Assembly (NCBI GenBank): GCA_028287505.1
Contig: JAQBPN010000007.1
Coordinates: 52,120-116,119, forward strand
Length of the DNA stretch: 64,000 nucleotides
Direction: 5' to 3'
Source: Fibrobacterota bacterium
GTDB lineage: Bacteria; Fibrobacterota; Fibrobacteria; UBA11236
Below, piece by piece: positions 50,875-59,445 of the stretch. Below the pieces are notes generated by a model. It had not been told where the DNA came from, made no database searches, and was given only the letters and a program-made list of their open reading frames with translations. Within the stretch, counting starts at the first letter, position 1; each line of letters starts with the position of its first letter. The position numbers and the translations under genes were made by a program.

Positions 50875-52194
50875 CTAGGGTTGGGCCAGGCGTCCGGCCA
50901 AGCGGAGGAGTTCCGTTTCCGCGCGTTTGCTTTCAAATTGCGCGGAAACCAGGCGGGTTTCCGCCGACACGAAATTTTCTTGTGCATCGCGTAACTCAAG
51001 CGATGCTATGGTTCCCAATCGTAACCGTTCCATGGCGATGCCCACGTTTTCCCGGGCCAGGGCCAGGTTGGATGTTTCCAAAGCCAGCACCTCCAGGCTC
51101 GCCACATAGGCCCCATGGGCCTCCGACAGGGACGAACCCACTTCATCCCTGACCTCGTCCAGTTCCAGCCTGGTCCTGGCCACGGAGCGCCGGGCATTGC
51201 GATAGTCCGCGGGAAGGGTGAGGCCGTCGAACAGATTCATTTTCACGTTCACGCCATAGCTCAGTCCCAGCGCCTCGTTGGAAGCGAAGATGCCGGCCTG
51301 GGATTCCGCCAGGGAATAGTTGTAGCCCAGGGACAATCCCACTTGCGGCAAGAGATGGCCCACGTATTCGCGCAACCCGGCGGAAGCGACCCGCATGGCC
51401 AGGTCGGCCTGTTTAATCTCCGGCGATTGCGCCAGGGCGGCCTCGCGGAGGCCTTCGTACGGGGGCGGCGGGCCCAGGCGGATGGAGTCGTCCGCGGCGA
51501 ACGAGGTGGAATCGTCCCGCGCCAGCAGGCGGTTGAGGTTGCGCTTGACGTTGGCCACGGTCAGCGCCTGGCCCAGGCGCGCGGACAGATCTTTGTTCAG
51601 ATCCAATTGGGATTGCAGCAGCTCCAGCTTGGACACCCCGCCGAACCGGTACTTTCCCTCGGTGATCTTGACCCGCTCCTTGGACAGGGACACCGCGGAG
51701 TCGAAGGCGGCGAGCACGGTACCCTGGCGCACCACGTCCACGTAGGCGAGGATGACCAGGGACGCCACGTTCTGGCGAGCCTCCTCCTTACGTTCCTCGA
51801 CCAAGGCGGCGGTGGAAGCCAGGCGGTCATGGGCGGCGAAGGATGCGAGGCCGTCGAAGACGGTCCAGGTGCCGTTCACGCCCGCGAGTTTGCTGGTGGT
51901 CTCCGCCCCGTTCTTGGTTTCCGAAGCGCCGCCGACGCGTTGCTGGCGGGTATCGTTGACGCTTTTGACGTAGGAAGCGCTGGCGTCCACCTGCGGCAGG
52001 ATGCCGGCGCGGCCCCAAGAAACGGACTCGCGGGCGGAACGGGCCTCGAGCACGGCGATGCGGTAGGTCCGGTTGGAGTCCAGGGCCAGGGAGAGAGCCT
52101 GATCGAGGGTCAGATTGGGTTGGGCCGATGAGAGAGAAGGCAAAGCGCAAAGCGCAAAATTCAAAATGCAAATTGGAAGAAGCCGCTTTCCCAT
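50875..52194 (-). CDS. TolC-family outer-membrane efflux protein
   Basis: A 439-residue outer-membrane channel of the TolC/OprM class. The signal peptide is LLPICILNFALCALPSLSSA. The two alpha-helical hairpin repeats start at NLTLDQALSLALDSN and YEGLREAALAQSPEIKQAD, with the expected internal duplication and beta-strand segments (SLGYNYSLAES, GVNVKMNLFDG). The start ATG overlaps the RND stop by one base (TGATG), so translation is coupled. It provides the outer-membrane part of the efflux operon. Confidence 0.9.
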   Translation of the reverse strand: MGKRLLPICILNFALCALPSLSSAQPNLTLDQALSLALDSNRTYRIAVLEARSARESVSWGRAGILPQVDASASYVKSVNDTRQQRVGGASETKNGAETTSKLAGVNGTWTVFDGLASFAAHDRLASTAALVEERKEEARQNVASLVILAYVDVVRQGTVLAAFDSAVSLSKERVKITEGKYRFGGVSKLELLQSQLDLNKDLSARLGQALTVANVKRNLNRLLARDDSTSFAADDSIRLGPPPPYEGLREAALAQSPEIKQADLAMRVASAGLREYVGHLLPQVGLSLGYNYSLAESQAGIFASNEALGLSYGVNVKMNLFDGLTLPADYRNARRSVARTRLELDEVRDEVGSSLSEAHGAYVASLEVLALETSNLALARENVGIAMERLRLGTIASLELRDAQENFVSAETRLVSAQFESKRAETELLRLAGRLAQP

Positions 52195-55100
52195 CAATGT
52201 CCACCCCGGCTTTCCACCGGTTGCTTCATCGTCTCGAACCCGTTCACGTCTTCCTCTTCCCGCGGCAACTCGCCCCGCTTGGCCAGGTAACCGTACATGG
52301 CCGGCACTACGTACAAGGTGAGCACCAGGGAAAAAAGCAATCCCCCCACCACGGCGATGCCCATGGGCATCCGGCTCTTGGATCCGGCTCCCAGCGCCAA
52401 GGCGATGGGCAGCGTCCCCAGCACCGTGGCCAGGCTGGTCATCACGATGGGGCGGAAGCGCGATGCGGCCGCGTCCTGGACGGCGTCCAGCAGATTGAGT
52501 CCCTGATGGCGCCGCTGGTTGGCGAACTCGACGATGAGGATGCCGTTCTTGGTCACCAGGCCGATGAGCATGATGATCCCGATCTCGCTGAAGATGTTGA
52601 GGGTCTGGTTGAAATACCACAGCGCCATCATGGCTCCGCACAGAGCCAGGGGCACCGTGAACATGACGATGAACGGATCGCGGTAGCTTTCGAACTGGGC
52701 CGCCAGCACCAGATACACCAGCACCAGGGCCAGGATGGCCGCGAACGCCAGGCCTCCGGACGCTTCTTCCTGATCGCGGGCCGGGCCCGCCAACGCGGTC
52801 ACGAAACTCGGGTCCAGCACCTTGGCCGCCACGCCCTTCATGGCTATGATGCCGTCGCCCAGGGTCATACCGGGCGCCAGGCCCGCCGAGACCGTAGCGG
52901 ACACGTAACGGTTGTAGCGGAACAGCTGGGGCGGGTTGATCTGCTCGCTGTAGGTGACCAGGTTGTCCAGGCTCACCGGCTCGCCCCGGTTGTTCTTCAC
53001 CTGGATGTTCTTCAAATCGCCCGGCTCCCTGCGGAACTGCTTGTCCACCTGGCCGATGACCTGGTATTGGCGGCCGTCCTTGATGAAATAGTCGAAGCGG
53101 AGGCCGCTGAAGGCCAACTGCAGGGCCGTGGCCACGTCCCGCACGGATACGCCGAGGCTGCGCATGCGCTCCCGATCGATGTCCACCCGCAACTCGGGCT
53201 TGTTGAGCTTCAGATTCTCGTCCACCACGGAAAAGGTGGGGTTGGCGCGGGCTTCTTCCACGAATTTCGGCAACACCTCTTTCAGCTTTTCAAAGGTAGG
53301 GGCCTGGATGATGATCTGCACCGGCAGGCCGTTGCGCGCGCCCACCTGGATGGTCTGATCGAAGGTGGCGTTCACCCGCGCCCCGGTGATTCCCTTCACC
53401 TTGGCCAGGGCCGCGTTCATGATCTCCATCTGCGAGCGTTTGCGCTTTTCCGGGTCCACCAGGTACATGCGGATGAATCCGGCGTTGACGGCGGTGCCGG
53501 AAAAACCGGGCGCGGTCACCGACAGCAGGATGTCCTGTTCCGGGACCGCATCGCCCACCGCCTTGATCATCTTGTCCACGTAATTGTCCATGTATTGGAA
53601 GGTGGTGCCTTCCTGGGCGGTGGCGTTGATCATGAACATGCCGCGGTCCTCGACCGGGGCCAATTCCTGTTTCACGTTCAGGAAGAACCAGGCGCCGAAG
53701 CCCGCGGAAGCGGCCACGATGACGAGCGCCACCCAGCGATGCCTCATGAAGCCTTCCAGGCTGGAGCGGTATCCGTCCTGCAGGCTGCGGAAGAAAGGCT
53801 CGCTGAAGTCGTAGAAACGGCTGTGGCGCGCGTGCGCCTTGACGATGCGGGTGGTCATCATGGGAGTCAGGGAGAGGGAGACGAAGGCGGAGATGAAGAC
53901 CGAGCCTGCCACCACCACGCCGAACTCGCGGAACAGGCGGCCCGTGAACCCCTGCAGGAATATGATGGGCAGGAAGACCACGCCCAGCACCAGGGTGGTC
54001 GACACCACGGCGAAGAAGATTTCCGCCGCTCCTTTGCGGCCCGCTTCCACCGGGTCCATGCCCTTTTCGATCTTGGCATAGATGTTCTCCAGCACCACGA
54101 TGGCGTCATCCACCACCAGGCCGATGGCCAACACGATGCCCAGCAGGGTCAGCACGTTGATTGTGAAGCCCGCCAGCCACATCACGAAGAAGGTGCCGAT
54201 CAGGGACACGGGAATCGCTATTACGGGAATGATCGTGGTGCGCCAATCGCGCAGGAACAGGAAGATGATCAAAAGCACCAGACCGAAGGCGATGAATACG
54301 GTTTCCTGCACTTCGAGGATGGACTTCTGGATGAAGGTCGTGCTGTCGAAGCCGAGCTTGATGATCACGTCCTTGGGCATGTCCTCCTGGACGCGCTTGA
54401 ACCGCTTGTGGAACTCCTTGGCGATGGCCAGATTGTTGGCCCCCGGCTGGGCCGTCAGCGCCAGGCCGATCATGGGCACGCCGTTCTTCTTCAGGATGGT
54501 CCGCTCGTTCTCGGCGCCCAGGACGGCGCGGCCTATGTCGCGGAAGCGCACCACCCGGTCTCCTTCCGCCCGGATGATGAGGTTGTTGAAGTCATCCTTG
54601 GTCTCCAGCAGACCCATGGTCCGCACGTTGAGCTCCGTTTCCGCCCCCTCGATACGGCCCGAGGGAAGCTCCACGTTTTCGGAATTGAGGGCGTTGCGCA
54701 CGTCCAGCACGGTCAGGGAGTAGGCGGCCAGCTTCTTGGGATCCATCAAAAGGCGCATCGCGTATTTCTTTTCGCCCCAGATGCGCACTTCGGCCACGCC
54801 CGGGATGGTCTGGAAACGTTCCTTGAGATGCGTCCCGATGGCGGTCACTTCCAGGATGTCCCGGGTGTCGCTCTGCACCGTGGCCATGATGATGGGGAAG
54901 GAATTGGCGTCCGCTTTGGCCACCGTGGGCGGATCCGCGTCCACGGGCAGGCTCTTGATGACCCGGGATACGCGATCGCGCACGTCATTGGAAGCAGCTT
55001 CCAGATCGACGCCGAGATCGAACTCCACCGTGATGCTGCTCTGCTCCTCGCGGCTCACGGAAGTGATGGAGCGGATCCCCGAAATGCCGTTGATCGACTC

Positions 55101-55304
55101 CTCGATGATTTCCGTGATCTGGGCTTCCACGATGTCCGCGCTGGCGCCGCGATAGGAGGTGGAAACGGTGATGGTGGGCGGATCCACGGCCGGGAATTCG
55201 CGCACGCCCAGATAGGAATACCCGATCAGGCCGAAGACGATGATGAGGATGGAAAGCACGGTGGCCAGGACGGGACGCTTGATGCTGACGGAAGACAGGC
55301 TCAT
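52194..55304 (-). CDS. RND-type efflux permease (HAE1 family)
   Basis: A 1036-residue inner-membrane proton/drug antiporter of the AcrB/MexB class. It has the first helix RPVLATVLSILIIVFGLIGY, periplasmic pore domains, and helix 4 with the proton-relay Asp pair (LVVDDAIVVLENIYA). The second half repeats the layout (PIVMTSLATVLGTLPIALAL). Such pumps expel organic toxins, detergents or antibiotics. The upstream adaptor lies 12 bases away; the downstream TolC overlaps. Substrate not predictable from sequence. Confidence 0.95.
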   Translation of the reverse strand: MSLSSVSIKRPVLATVLSILIIVFGLIGYSYLGVREFPAVDPPTITVSTSYRGASADIVEAQITEIIEESINGISGIRSITSVSREEQSSITVEFDLGVDLEAASNDVRDRVSRVIKSLPVDADPPTVAKADANSFPIIMATVQSDTRDILEVTAIGTHLKERFQTIPGVAEVRIWGEKKYAMRLLMDPKKLAAYSLTVLDVRNALNSENVELPSGRIEGAETELNVRTMGLLETKDDFNNLIIRAEGDRVVRFRDIGRAVLGAENERTILKKNGVPMIGLALTAQPGANNLAIAKEFHKRFKRVQEDMPKDVIIKLGFDSTTFIQKSILEVQETVFIAFGLVLLIIFLFLRDWRTTIIPVIAIPVSLIGTFFVMWLAGFTINVLTLLGIVLAIGLVVDDAIVVLENIYAKIEKGMDPVEAGRKGAAEIFFAVVSTTLVLGVVFLPIIFLQGFTGRLFREFGVVVAGSVFISAFVSLSLTPMMTTRIVKAHARHSRFYDFSEPFFRSLQDGYRSSLEGFMRHRWVALVIVAASAGFGAWFFLNVKQELAPVEDRGMFMINATAQEGTTFQYMDNYVDKMIKAVGDAVPEQDILLSVTAPGFSGTAVNAGFIRMYLVDPEKRKRSQMEIMNAALAKVKGITGARVNATFDQTIQVGARNGLPVQIIIQAPTFEKLKEVLPKFVEEARANPTFSVVDENLKLNKPELRVDIDRERMRSLGVSVRDVATALQLAFSGLRFDYFIKDGRQYQVIGQVDKQFRREPGDLKNIQVKNNRGEPVSLDNLVTYSEQINPPQLFRYNRYVSATVSAGLAPGMTLGDGIIAMKGVAAKVLDPSFVTALAGPARDQEEASGGLAFAAILALVLVYLVLAAQFESYRDPFIVMFTVPLALCGAMMALWYFNQTLNIFSEIGIIMLIGLVTKNGILIVEFANQRRHQGLNLLDAVQDAAASRFRPIVMTSLATVLGTLPIALALGAGSKSRMPMGIAVVGGLLFSLVLTLYVVPAMYGYLAKRGELPREEEDVNGFETMKQPVESRGGH

Positions 55305-55316
55305 GATGGAATTCCC

Positions 55317-56501
55317 TTAATCGACGCGGGACAGGGTGACCGCGGAGCCGGGGCGGATCTGGACCACGCCGGAAGTGATGACGGTATCCCCGGCGGCCAG
55401 GCCTCCGGTGATTTGCACGGTGGAATCGGTGCGCAAGCCGGCCTGCACGGGGCGGGGCATGGCTTTTCCGGCCTTGAAAAGGAAAACCTTGGTGCCGTTC
55501 GCATCCGCGGAAAGCGCCTGGGACGGCACCACCAGGGCAGCGGCCACCGTCTGGAAAGGCATCTCGATGGTGGCGAAGGCGCCCGGGAGGATGGCGCCGG
55601 CGGGATTGGGGCACAGGGCGCGCAGGCGCAGGGTGCGGCTCTCCGGATCGATGCGCGGATCCACCGCGTAGACCTTGCCCTGATGGCGCGTATCCGCTCC
55701 CTGGACCGTGAAGTTCACGGCCTGGCCCGCTTTGACGTAACCGGCGTATTTCCCCGGCACCGTGAAGTCCACTTTCACGGGATCGATTTCCTGCAGGGTC
55801 GTGATCAGGGTGGCGGGGCTGACGAATCCGCCCTCGCTGATCTGCTTCAATCCCACCACGCCGCCGAAGGGAGCGCGCAGTTCCGTCTTGTCCAATTGCG
55901 CGCGCAGCAGCTGCGATTCCGCTTTGGCCAGGTTCAGTTCGTTCAGGGACTGATCGTAATCCTTCTGGGACACCGCCTCGATCTTGAGCTGCATGCGCAT
56001 GCGGTATTCATTGTCTTCGGCGAGTTTGCGGCGGGATTGCGCCTGGAGGGAAGTGGCCTGCAGTTCGGCATCCTCGATCTTGACGAGCAGATCGCCTTTC
56101 TTGACGCGGGACCCTTCCTTGAATGCGATGCGTCTGATCTTGCCCTGGATTTCGCTGCGGATCTCCACTTCTTCATTGGCCATCACGTTGCCGGAGCTGG
56201 TGATGCTGTTGTCGAGGCGTTGCGGCTGGAGTATCCTGGCCGTTACCGGGACCGCGGGAACGCCCGGTCCTGCGGAGCCTGGAGCGCCAGGGCCTTTGGC
56301 CTCACCCGCAATCGCCGGACCCGCGCCCGATGCGCCCGCGCCGGACGGCGCGCCTGCGCCGGACGGAGCTGGCGCCTTGACCGCGGCTCCCGGAGGCCCC
56401 CCGACGGCCGAATCCGCTTTCCTAGGCTTGAAAATCACGAGCAACCCTACCGCGACGATGGCGACCAAAACGATGAAAATACGACCGGACGGTTTGGACA
56501 A
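55317..56501 (-). CDS. Periplasmic adaptor (membrane-fusion) protein of the RND pump
   Basis: A 394-residue adaptor of the HlyD/AcrA type. An N-terminal helix (IFIVLVAIVAVGLLVIF) anchors it; a low-complexity Pro/Ala/Gly stretch (APSGAGAPSGAGASGAG) and then the lipoyl, alpha-hairpin and beta-barrel domains follow (SSGNVMANEEVEIRSEI, LRAPFGGVVGLKQIS, PRIDPESRTLRLRA). A TTG start at 56501 is chosen because it lies 7 bases after AAGGAG; an upstream in-frame ATG at 56600 has no ribosome site and lacks homology. First gene of the tripartite efflux operon. Confidence 0.9.
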   Translation of the reverse strand: MSKPSGRIFIVLVAIVAVGLLVIFKPRKADSAVGGPPGAAVKAPAPSGAGAPSGAGASGAGPAIAGEAKGPGAPGSAGPGVPAVPVTARILQPQRLDNSITSSGNVMANEEVEIRSEIQGKIRRIAFKEGSRVKKGDLLVKIEDAELQATSLQAQSRRKLAEDNEYRMRMQLKIEAVSQKDYDQSLNELNLAKAESQLLRAQLDKTELRAPFGGVVGLKQISEGGFVSPATLITTLQEIDPVKVDFTVPGKYAGYVKAGQAVNFTVQGADTRHQGKVYAVDPRIDPESRTLRLRALCPNPAGAILPGAFATIEMPFQTVAAALVVPSQALSADANGTKVFLFKAGKAMPRPVQAGLRTDSTVQITGGLAAGDTVITSGVVQIRPGSAVTLSRVD

Positions 56502-57029
56502 GGGAGAGCTCCTTCTGGAAATCCGAGAAATCAGAGGCTGTAAATTAGCAATGTGCGGAGAGGGGAGGAAGTTCAGCGCGTGTTGTGGCTTGCTTTGCAT
56601 TCATGCGTCACGGGATATTTGTGCCGGTTACTGGCGGGTTCCTGTCCTACAAAGCGAGAATGGTTCGACACGCGGCAAGCCGCCAAGGTTCCAGGAACCA
56701 TTGAATTCCGGTTTTACTAGTGGCAATGGTCCGGGACCGCGGTTCCGGATACGGCGGCGGATTGGCGCGCACGGTAAGAGAAAGGACAAAAAAAATCCGG
56801 ACCGGCCTTGCGCGTCCGGAAAGCGTTCAGAAACCCGACGCTTTCCGATACGGTACCTTTCACCCGGATTCTCCTCCCGGAGGGCGGATTGGCCGTATTG
56901 GGCGCGCAATCGCCAGGGCCCGGATTCGGCTTCCGCGAGTTGTTGCAGGCGTTCCCATAATAATTTTTTTCACTCTCAGTAGTGGCCATTCCCGGCCCGA
57001 AAGCGGGATGCCGCGGAGGGGGAACGGTT
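56502..57029. other. Divergent intergenic region with hairpins
   Basis: About 530 bases between the adaptor (minus) and the CsgG-like gene (plus). It contains GGTTCCAGGAACC (56687-56699, perfect palindrome), GCGGC/GCCGC (56672-56683), a 9-bp hairpin GGAAAGCGT/ACGCTTTCC with an 11-base loop (56818-56846), and a minus-strand intrinsic terminator (56788-56820). No credible protein gene is seen; two tiny minus-strand frames exist but lack support. Confidence 0.55.
56788..56820 (-). terminator. Minus-strand intrinsic terminator
   Basis: On the minus strand TCCGGAC, an 11-base loop and GTCCGGA form a perfect 7-bp stem, followed directly by eight T. The only gene to its right on this strand would be a transcript starting at about 56955 (TATTAT hexamer at 56962-56957), so it probably ends a short RNA of about 160 nt. 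It lies 287 bases upstream of the adaptor start. Confidence 0.75.
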
Positions 57030-58352
57030 TTGCGCATTGCGACTTCACTCAACGTCATTCTCGCCGTCGCCTTCGCGGGCGAGGCCGCGGCCGCAAAAAG
57101 CGTCCGCCACCCCGCCACGCCGCCGGTTTTCTCCGCCCAAGGCCCCCGCTCCCTCACCATCCTGGATCCCGTGAACCTGGCCAGCGGCCTCCCGGATCCC
57201 GAATCCGGAGGCATGTTGCGCCGCGCCCTGTCCCAGAATCCCCATTGGCGGGTGACGTCGGGCGACAGCACCGGCCGCATGCTCCGTGAGCTGGGGTTGG
57301 ACCCGGACCTCCCCTGCACGGAATTCCAATGCGCCTTCGACGCCGGGAATGCGTTGCAAACCGAATTCGTATTGTTCGGGACCACCACCGAGCTGCCGGA
57401 CCTGCACGCCTTCACCCTGGACCTGGTGCATGTGCCCACCTCCCAGGTGATCTGGTCGCGCGTGGGCGAGCTCCCCAAACGCTACGGATCCGCCGGGAAG
57501 GAGAACCGCAAAGGTTACGTCCTGGAAGGATCCCTGCAATTCGCCGTGGCCGATCTGGATCCGGCGTCCCTGGATTTGAAGAAGCGGCCCACCCTGGGAC
57601 TGCTTGGGGTCATGGACGCGGGGCAGTCCACGCCTTACTCCCGCGTCGCCCTGCACCGCGCCCTCTCGCACGCCTACGCATCCCGGGCCTATGATCTGCT
57701 GGGCCCCGCGGAACTCGACGAACTGATGGCGGCCCTGGATATCCGCGGGGGGACCGGAACCCCCGCAGCTTCCGCCGACGCGGCCACCGGTCCCGCGGGG
57801 GAAGCCGGCGCAGGGGGGACAGGTAACCTGGAAGGTACCCAGGTCCGGGGCCGGGAGGACATGCTCTCGCTGGGGACCAAGATGGGAGTGCGCTATCTGC
57901 TCTGGACCAAGATCGTTCCGGACGGACCCGAGTTCAAGATGGACGTGGCTTTGTACGACGTGGCGGGCCGCAAAACCCTCCGCCATTGGCCGTCCAGGGA
58001 AACCGGCGATTTCGAAGCCCTGCTGGGGGTGGAAGACCGCTTCCTGACCGTGCTGGGCAATGGCGCGCCCATGGCGGACCCCCGGCCCGCGGCCCCGCGC
58101 TCCGCGTTCAAGACCTTCGGAAAAGTCACGACCGTCACCCTGGCCGCCGTCGCGGCCGGAGCCTTGGGCTACCTGGCGTACGAGTATAAGCAGAACGCGG
58201 ACTCCGAATACCGCCGGTTCCGGGGAGCGCAATCGCAAAGCGAGGCCGCCGCCGCCCGGGAAAACGTGATGCGGCGGGATACGCAGGCGCGCCACTATGG
58301 GTTGCTGGGCGGGTTCAGCCTGGCTTTGGGGGTGGCGGTATGGGCATTCTGA
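57030..58352 (+). CDS. CsgG/LpoB-like exported protein
   Basis: A 440-residue exported protein. A signal peptide (LNVILAVAFAGEAAAA) is followed by a CsgG/LpoB-like alpha-beta region: FVLFGTTTELPDLHAF, LDLVHVPTSQVIWSRVGE, AYDLLGPAELDELMAALD and LGTKMGVRYLLWTKIV. The C-terminal part has two hydrophobic helices (TTVTLAAVAAGALGYLAYEY, LLGGFSLALGVAVWAF). A TTG start at 57030 is chosen because GGAGGGGG lies 7 bases before it; a GTG at 56982 is the alternative. Its end overlaps the next lipoprotein by 13 bases. Proteins of this fold often assist outer-membrane export or envelope assembly. Confidence 0.6.
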   Translation: MRIATSLNVILAVAFAGEAAAAKSVRHPATPPVFSAQGPRSLTILDPVNLASGLPDPESGGMLRRALSQNPHWRVTSGDSTGRMLRELGLDPDLPCTEFQCAFDAGNALQTEFVLFGTTTELPDLHAFTLDLVHVPTSQVIWSRVGELPKRYGSAGKENRKGYVLEGSLQFAVADLDPASLDLKKRPTLGLLGVMDAGQSTPYSRVALHRALSHAYASRAYDLLGPAELDELMAALDIRGGTGTPAASADAATGPAGEAGAGGTGNLEGTQVRGREDMLSLGTKMGVRYLLWTKIVPDGPEFKMDVALYDVAGRKTLRHWPSRETGDFEALLGVEDRFLTVLGNGAPMADPRPAAPRSAFKTFGKVTTVTLAAVAAGALGYLAYEYKQNADSEYRRFRGAQSQSEAAAARENVMRRDTQARHYGLLGGFSLALGVAVWAF

Positions 58353-59407
58353 TCCTGATCCTGCTCGTCCTCTGCGGTTGTTCGCGGAATTTCGACAGCC
58401 CTTATCTGCCCGATTCGCCCGACTACGCCGGCAATGCCTGGACGTTGGACGGGGACGGGGACGGCGTGGCGGACAGCGTGGAAAAATACGCGCCGGGCTG
58501 CACGCAGGGAGCGGAAACCTGCCTGGCCCTGGCCCGGAACCAATACCAGGTGGCCTTGGGCAAGCCTCCGAGCGATACCGGCAAATCCGATCCCATACCC
58601 GTGGAATCCATCACCGCCCCCGATCTGCGGCTCTCGGTGGGAGAAACCAGACCGGCCCAGGTGCAATTGCTGCCCGCCAACGCCACCTCCCGCAACTATG
58701 AACTGAGCAGCCAGAACGGCAACGTGGCCGTGGTCCGGCCGGGAGGCATTTACGCCGCGGGCGAAGGAAGCACGGATATCATCGTCCATGCATTGGACGG
58801 AAGCGACAAGCTGGGACGGTTTAAGGTCACCGTGGTGGCCGCAGTCCGGAAAATCACGGCCAGGAACCTGATCCTCAGCGTCGGTTCCGGGGCCGCCGCT
58901 CCGGACCTTACCATTACCCCGCCGGAAGCCGCCGGCGCGGATTTTTTTTTGACCGGAGGTGACCCGGTCGTCGCCGTGGTCACGGCGGATCTCAAGCATA
59001 TCGAACCCACCGGACCCGGCAACACCTCCTTCAAGGTCCGGCTTCCCGACAACTCCGGGGTAACCGCCGTATTCACGGTCACCGTCAAACCATCCACCGT
59101 AAGCGTGGAGTCCGTGCGCGCGGAGGACATGGAGTTTTCCCTCATCAATCTGCTCGATCCGCTACGCAAGCAACCCGTCCTCACCTGGGTCCCGGCCAAC
59201 GCAACGGATCAACGGTATACCCTTGTGAGCGACAACCCGCATATCGCCAGGATCGTCGGGGACTCCGTGGAGGCCGGCTTTACGGGGCAGACGCGGGTGA
59301 CTTTGACCACGGTGGACGGGGGGCGCACGACGTCCTTCCAGGTCACCGTGGGCCTGGTGGATCTTTGCAACGGAAAATGCAAAGACAAAGAGAAAGGCAA
59401 GGACTAG
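58340..59407 (+). CDS. Lipoprotein with bacterial Ig-like (BIG2) repeats
   Basis: A 355-residue lipoprotein with lipobox LLVLCGC (Cys near residue 14). It has a short Asp-rich stretch (LDGDGDGVADS) like a calcium-binding loop, then about three bacterial Ig-like domains (LRLSVGETRPAQVQLLP, GGIYAAGEGSTDIIVHALD, LILSVGSGAAAPDLTITP, TWVPANATDQRYTLVSDNP). BIG2 repeats commonly build surface adhesins. The C-terminus is Lys/Cys-rich (CNGKCKDKEKGKD). The gene overlaps the CsgG-like gene by 13 bases. Within it lies a run of nine T (58952-58960), discussed under findings. Confidence 0.7.
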   Translation: MGILILILLVLCGCSRNFDSPYLPDSPDYAGNAWTLDGDGDGVADSVEKYAPGCTQGAETCLALARNQYQVALGKPPSDTGKSDPIPVESITAPDLRLSVGETRPAQVQLLPANATSRNYELSSQNGNVAVVRPGGIYAAGEGSTDIIVHALDGSDKLGRFKVTVVAAVRKITARNLILSVGSGAAAPDLTITPPEAAGADFFLTGGDPVVAVVTADLKHIEPTGPGNTSFKVRLPDNSGVTAVFTVTVKPSTVSVESVRAEDMEFSLINLLDPLRKQPVLTWVPANATDQRYTLVSDNPHIARIVGDSVEAGFTGQTRVTLTTVDGGRTTSFQVTVGLVDLCNGKCKDKEKGKD

Positions 59408-59445
59408 GATTCGGGAGAGGCTGAAACCGCGGCCCGTCCGGCCTC

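Noticed and set aside
52128..56543. A 1471-codon plus-strand open frame over the RND efflux operon
   Set aside because: It is antisense to the TolC, RND and adaptor genes, which have strong conserved motifs; its own translation is His/Gly/Gln-rich with no domain.
56860..57048. Small minus-strand frame of 62 codons, and a second coupled tiny frame
   Set aside because: They lack family similarity and one runs into a terminator; a non-coding RNA explains the hairpins better.
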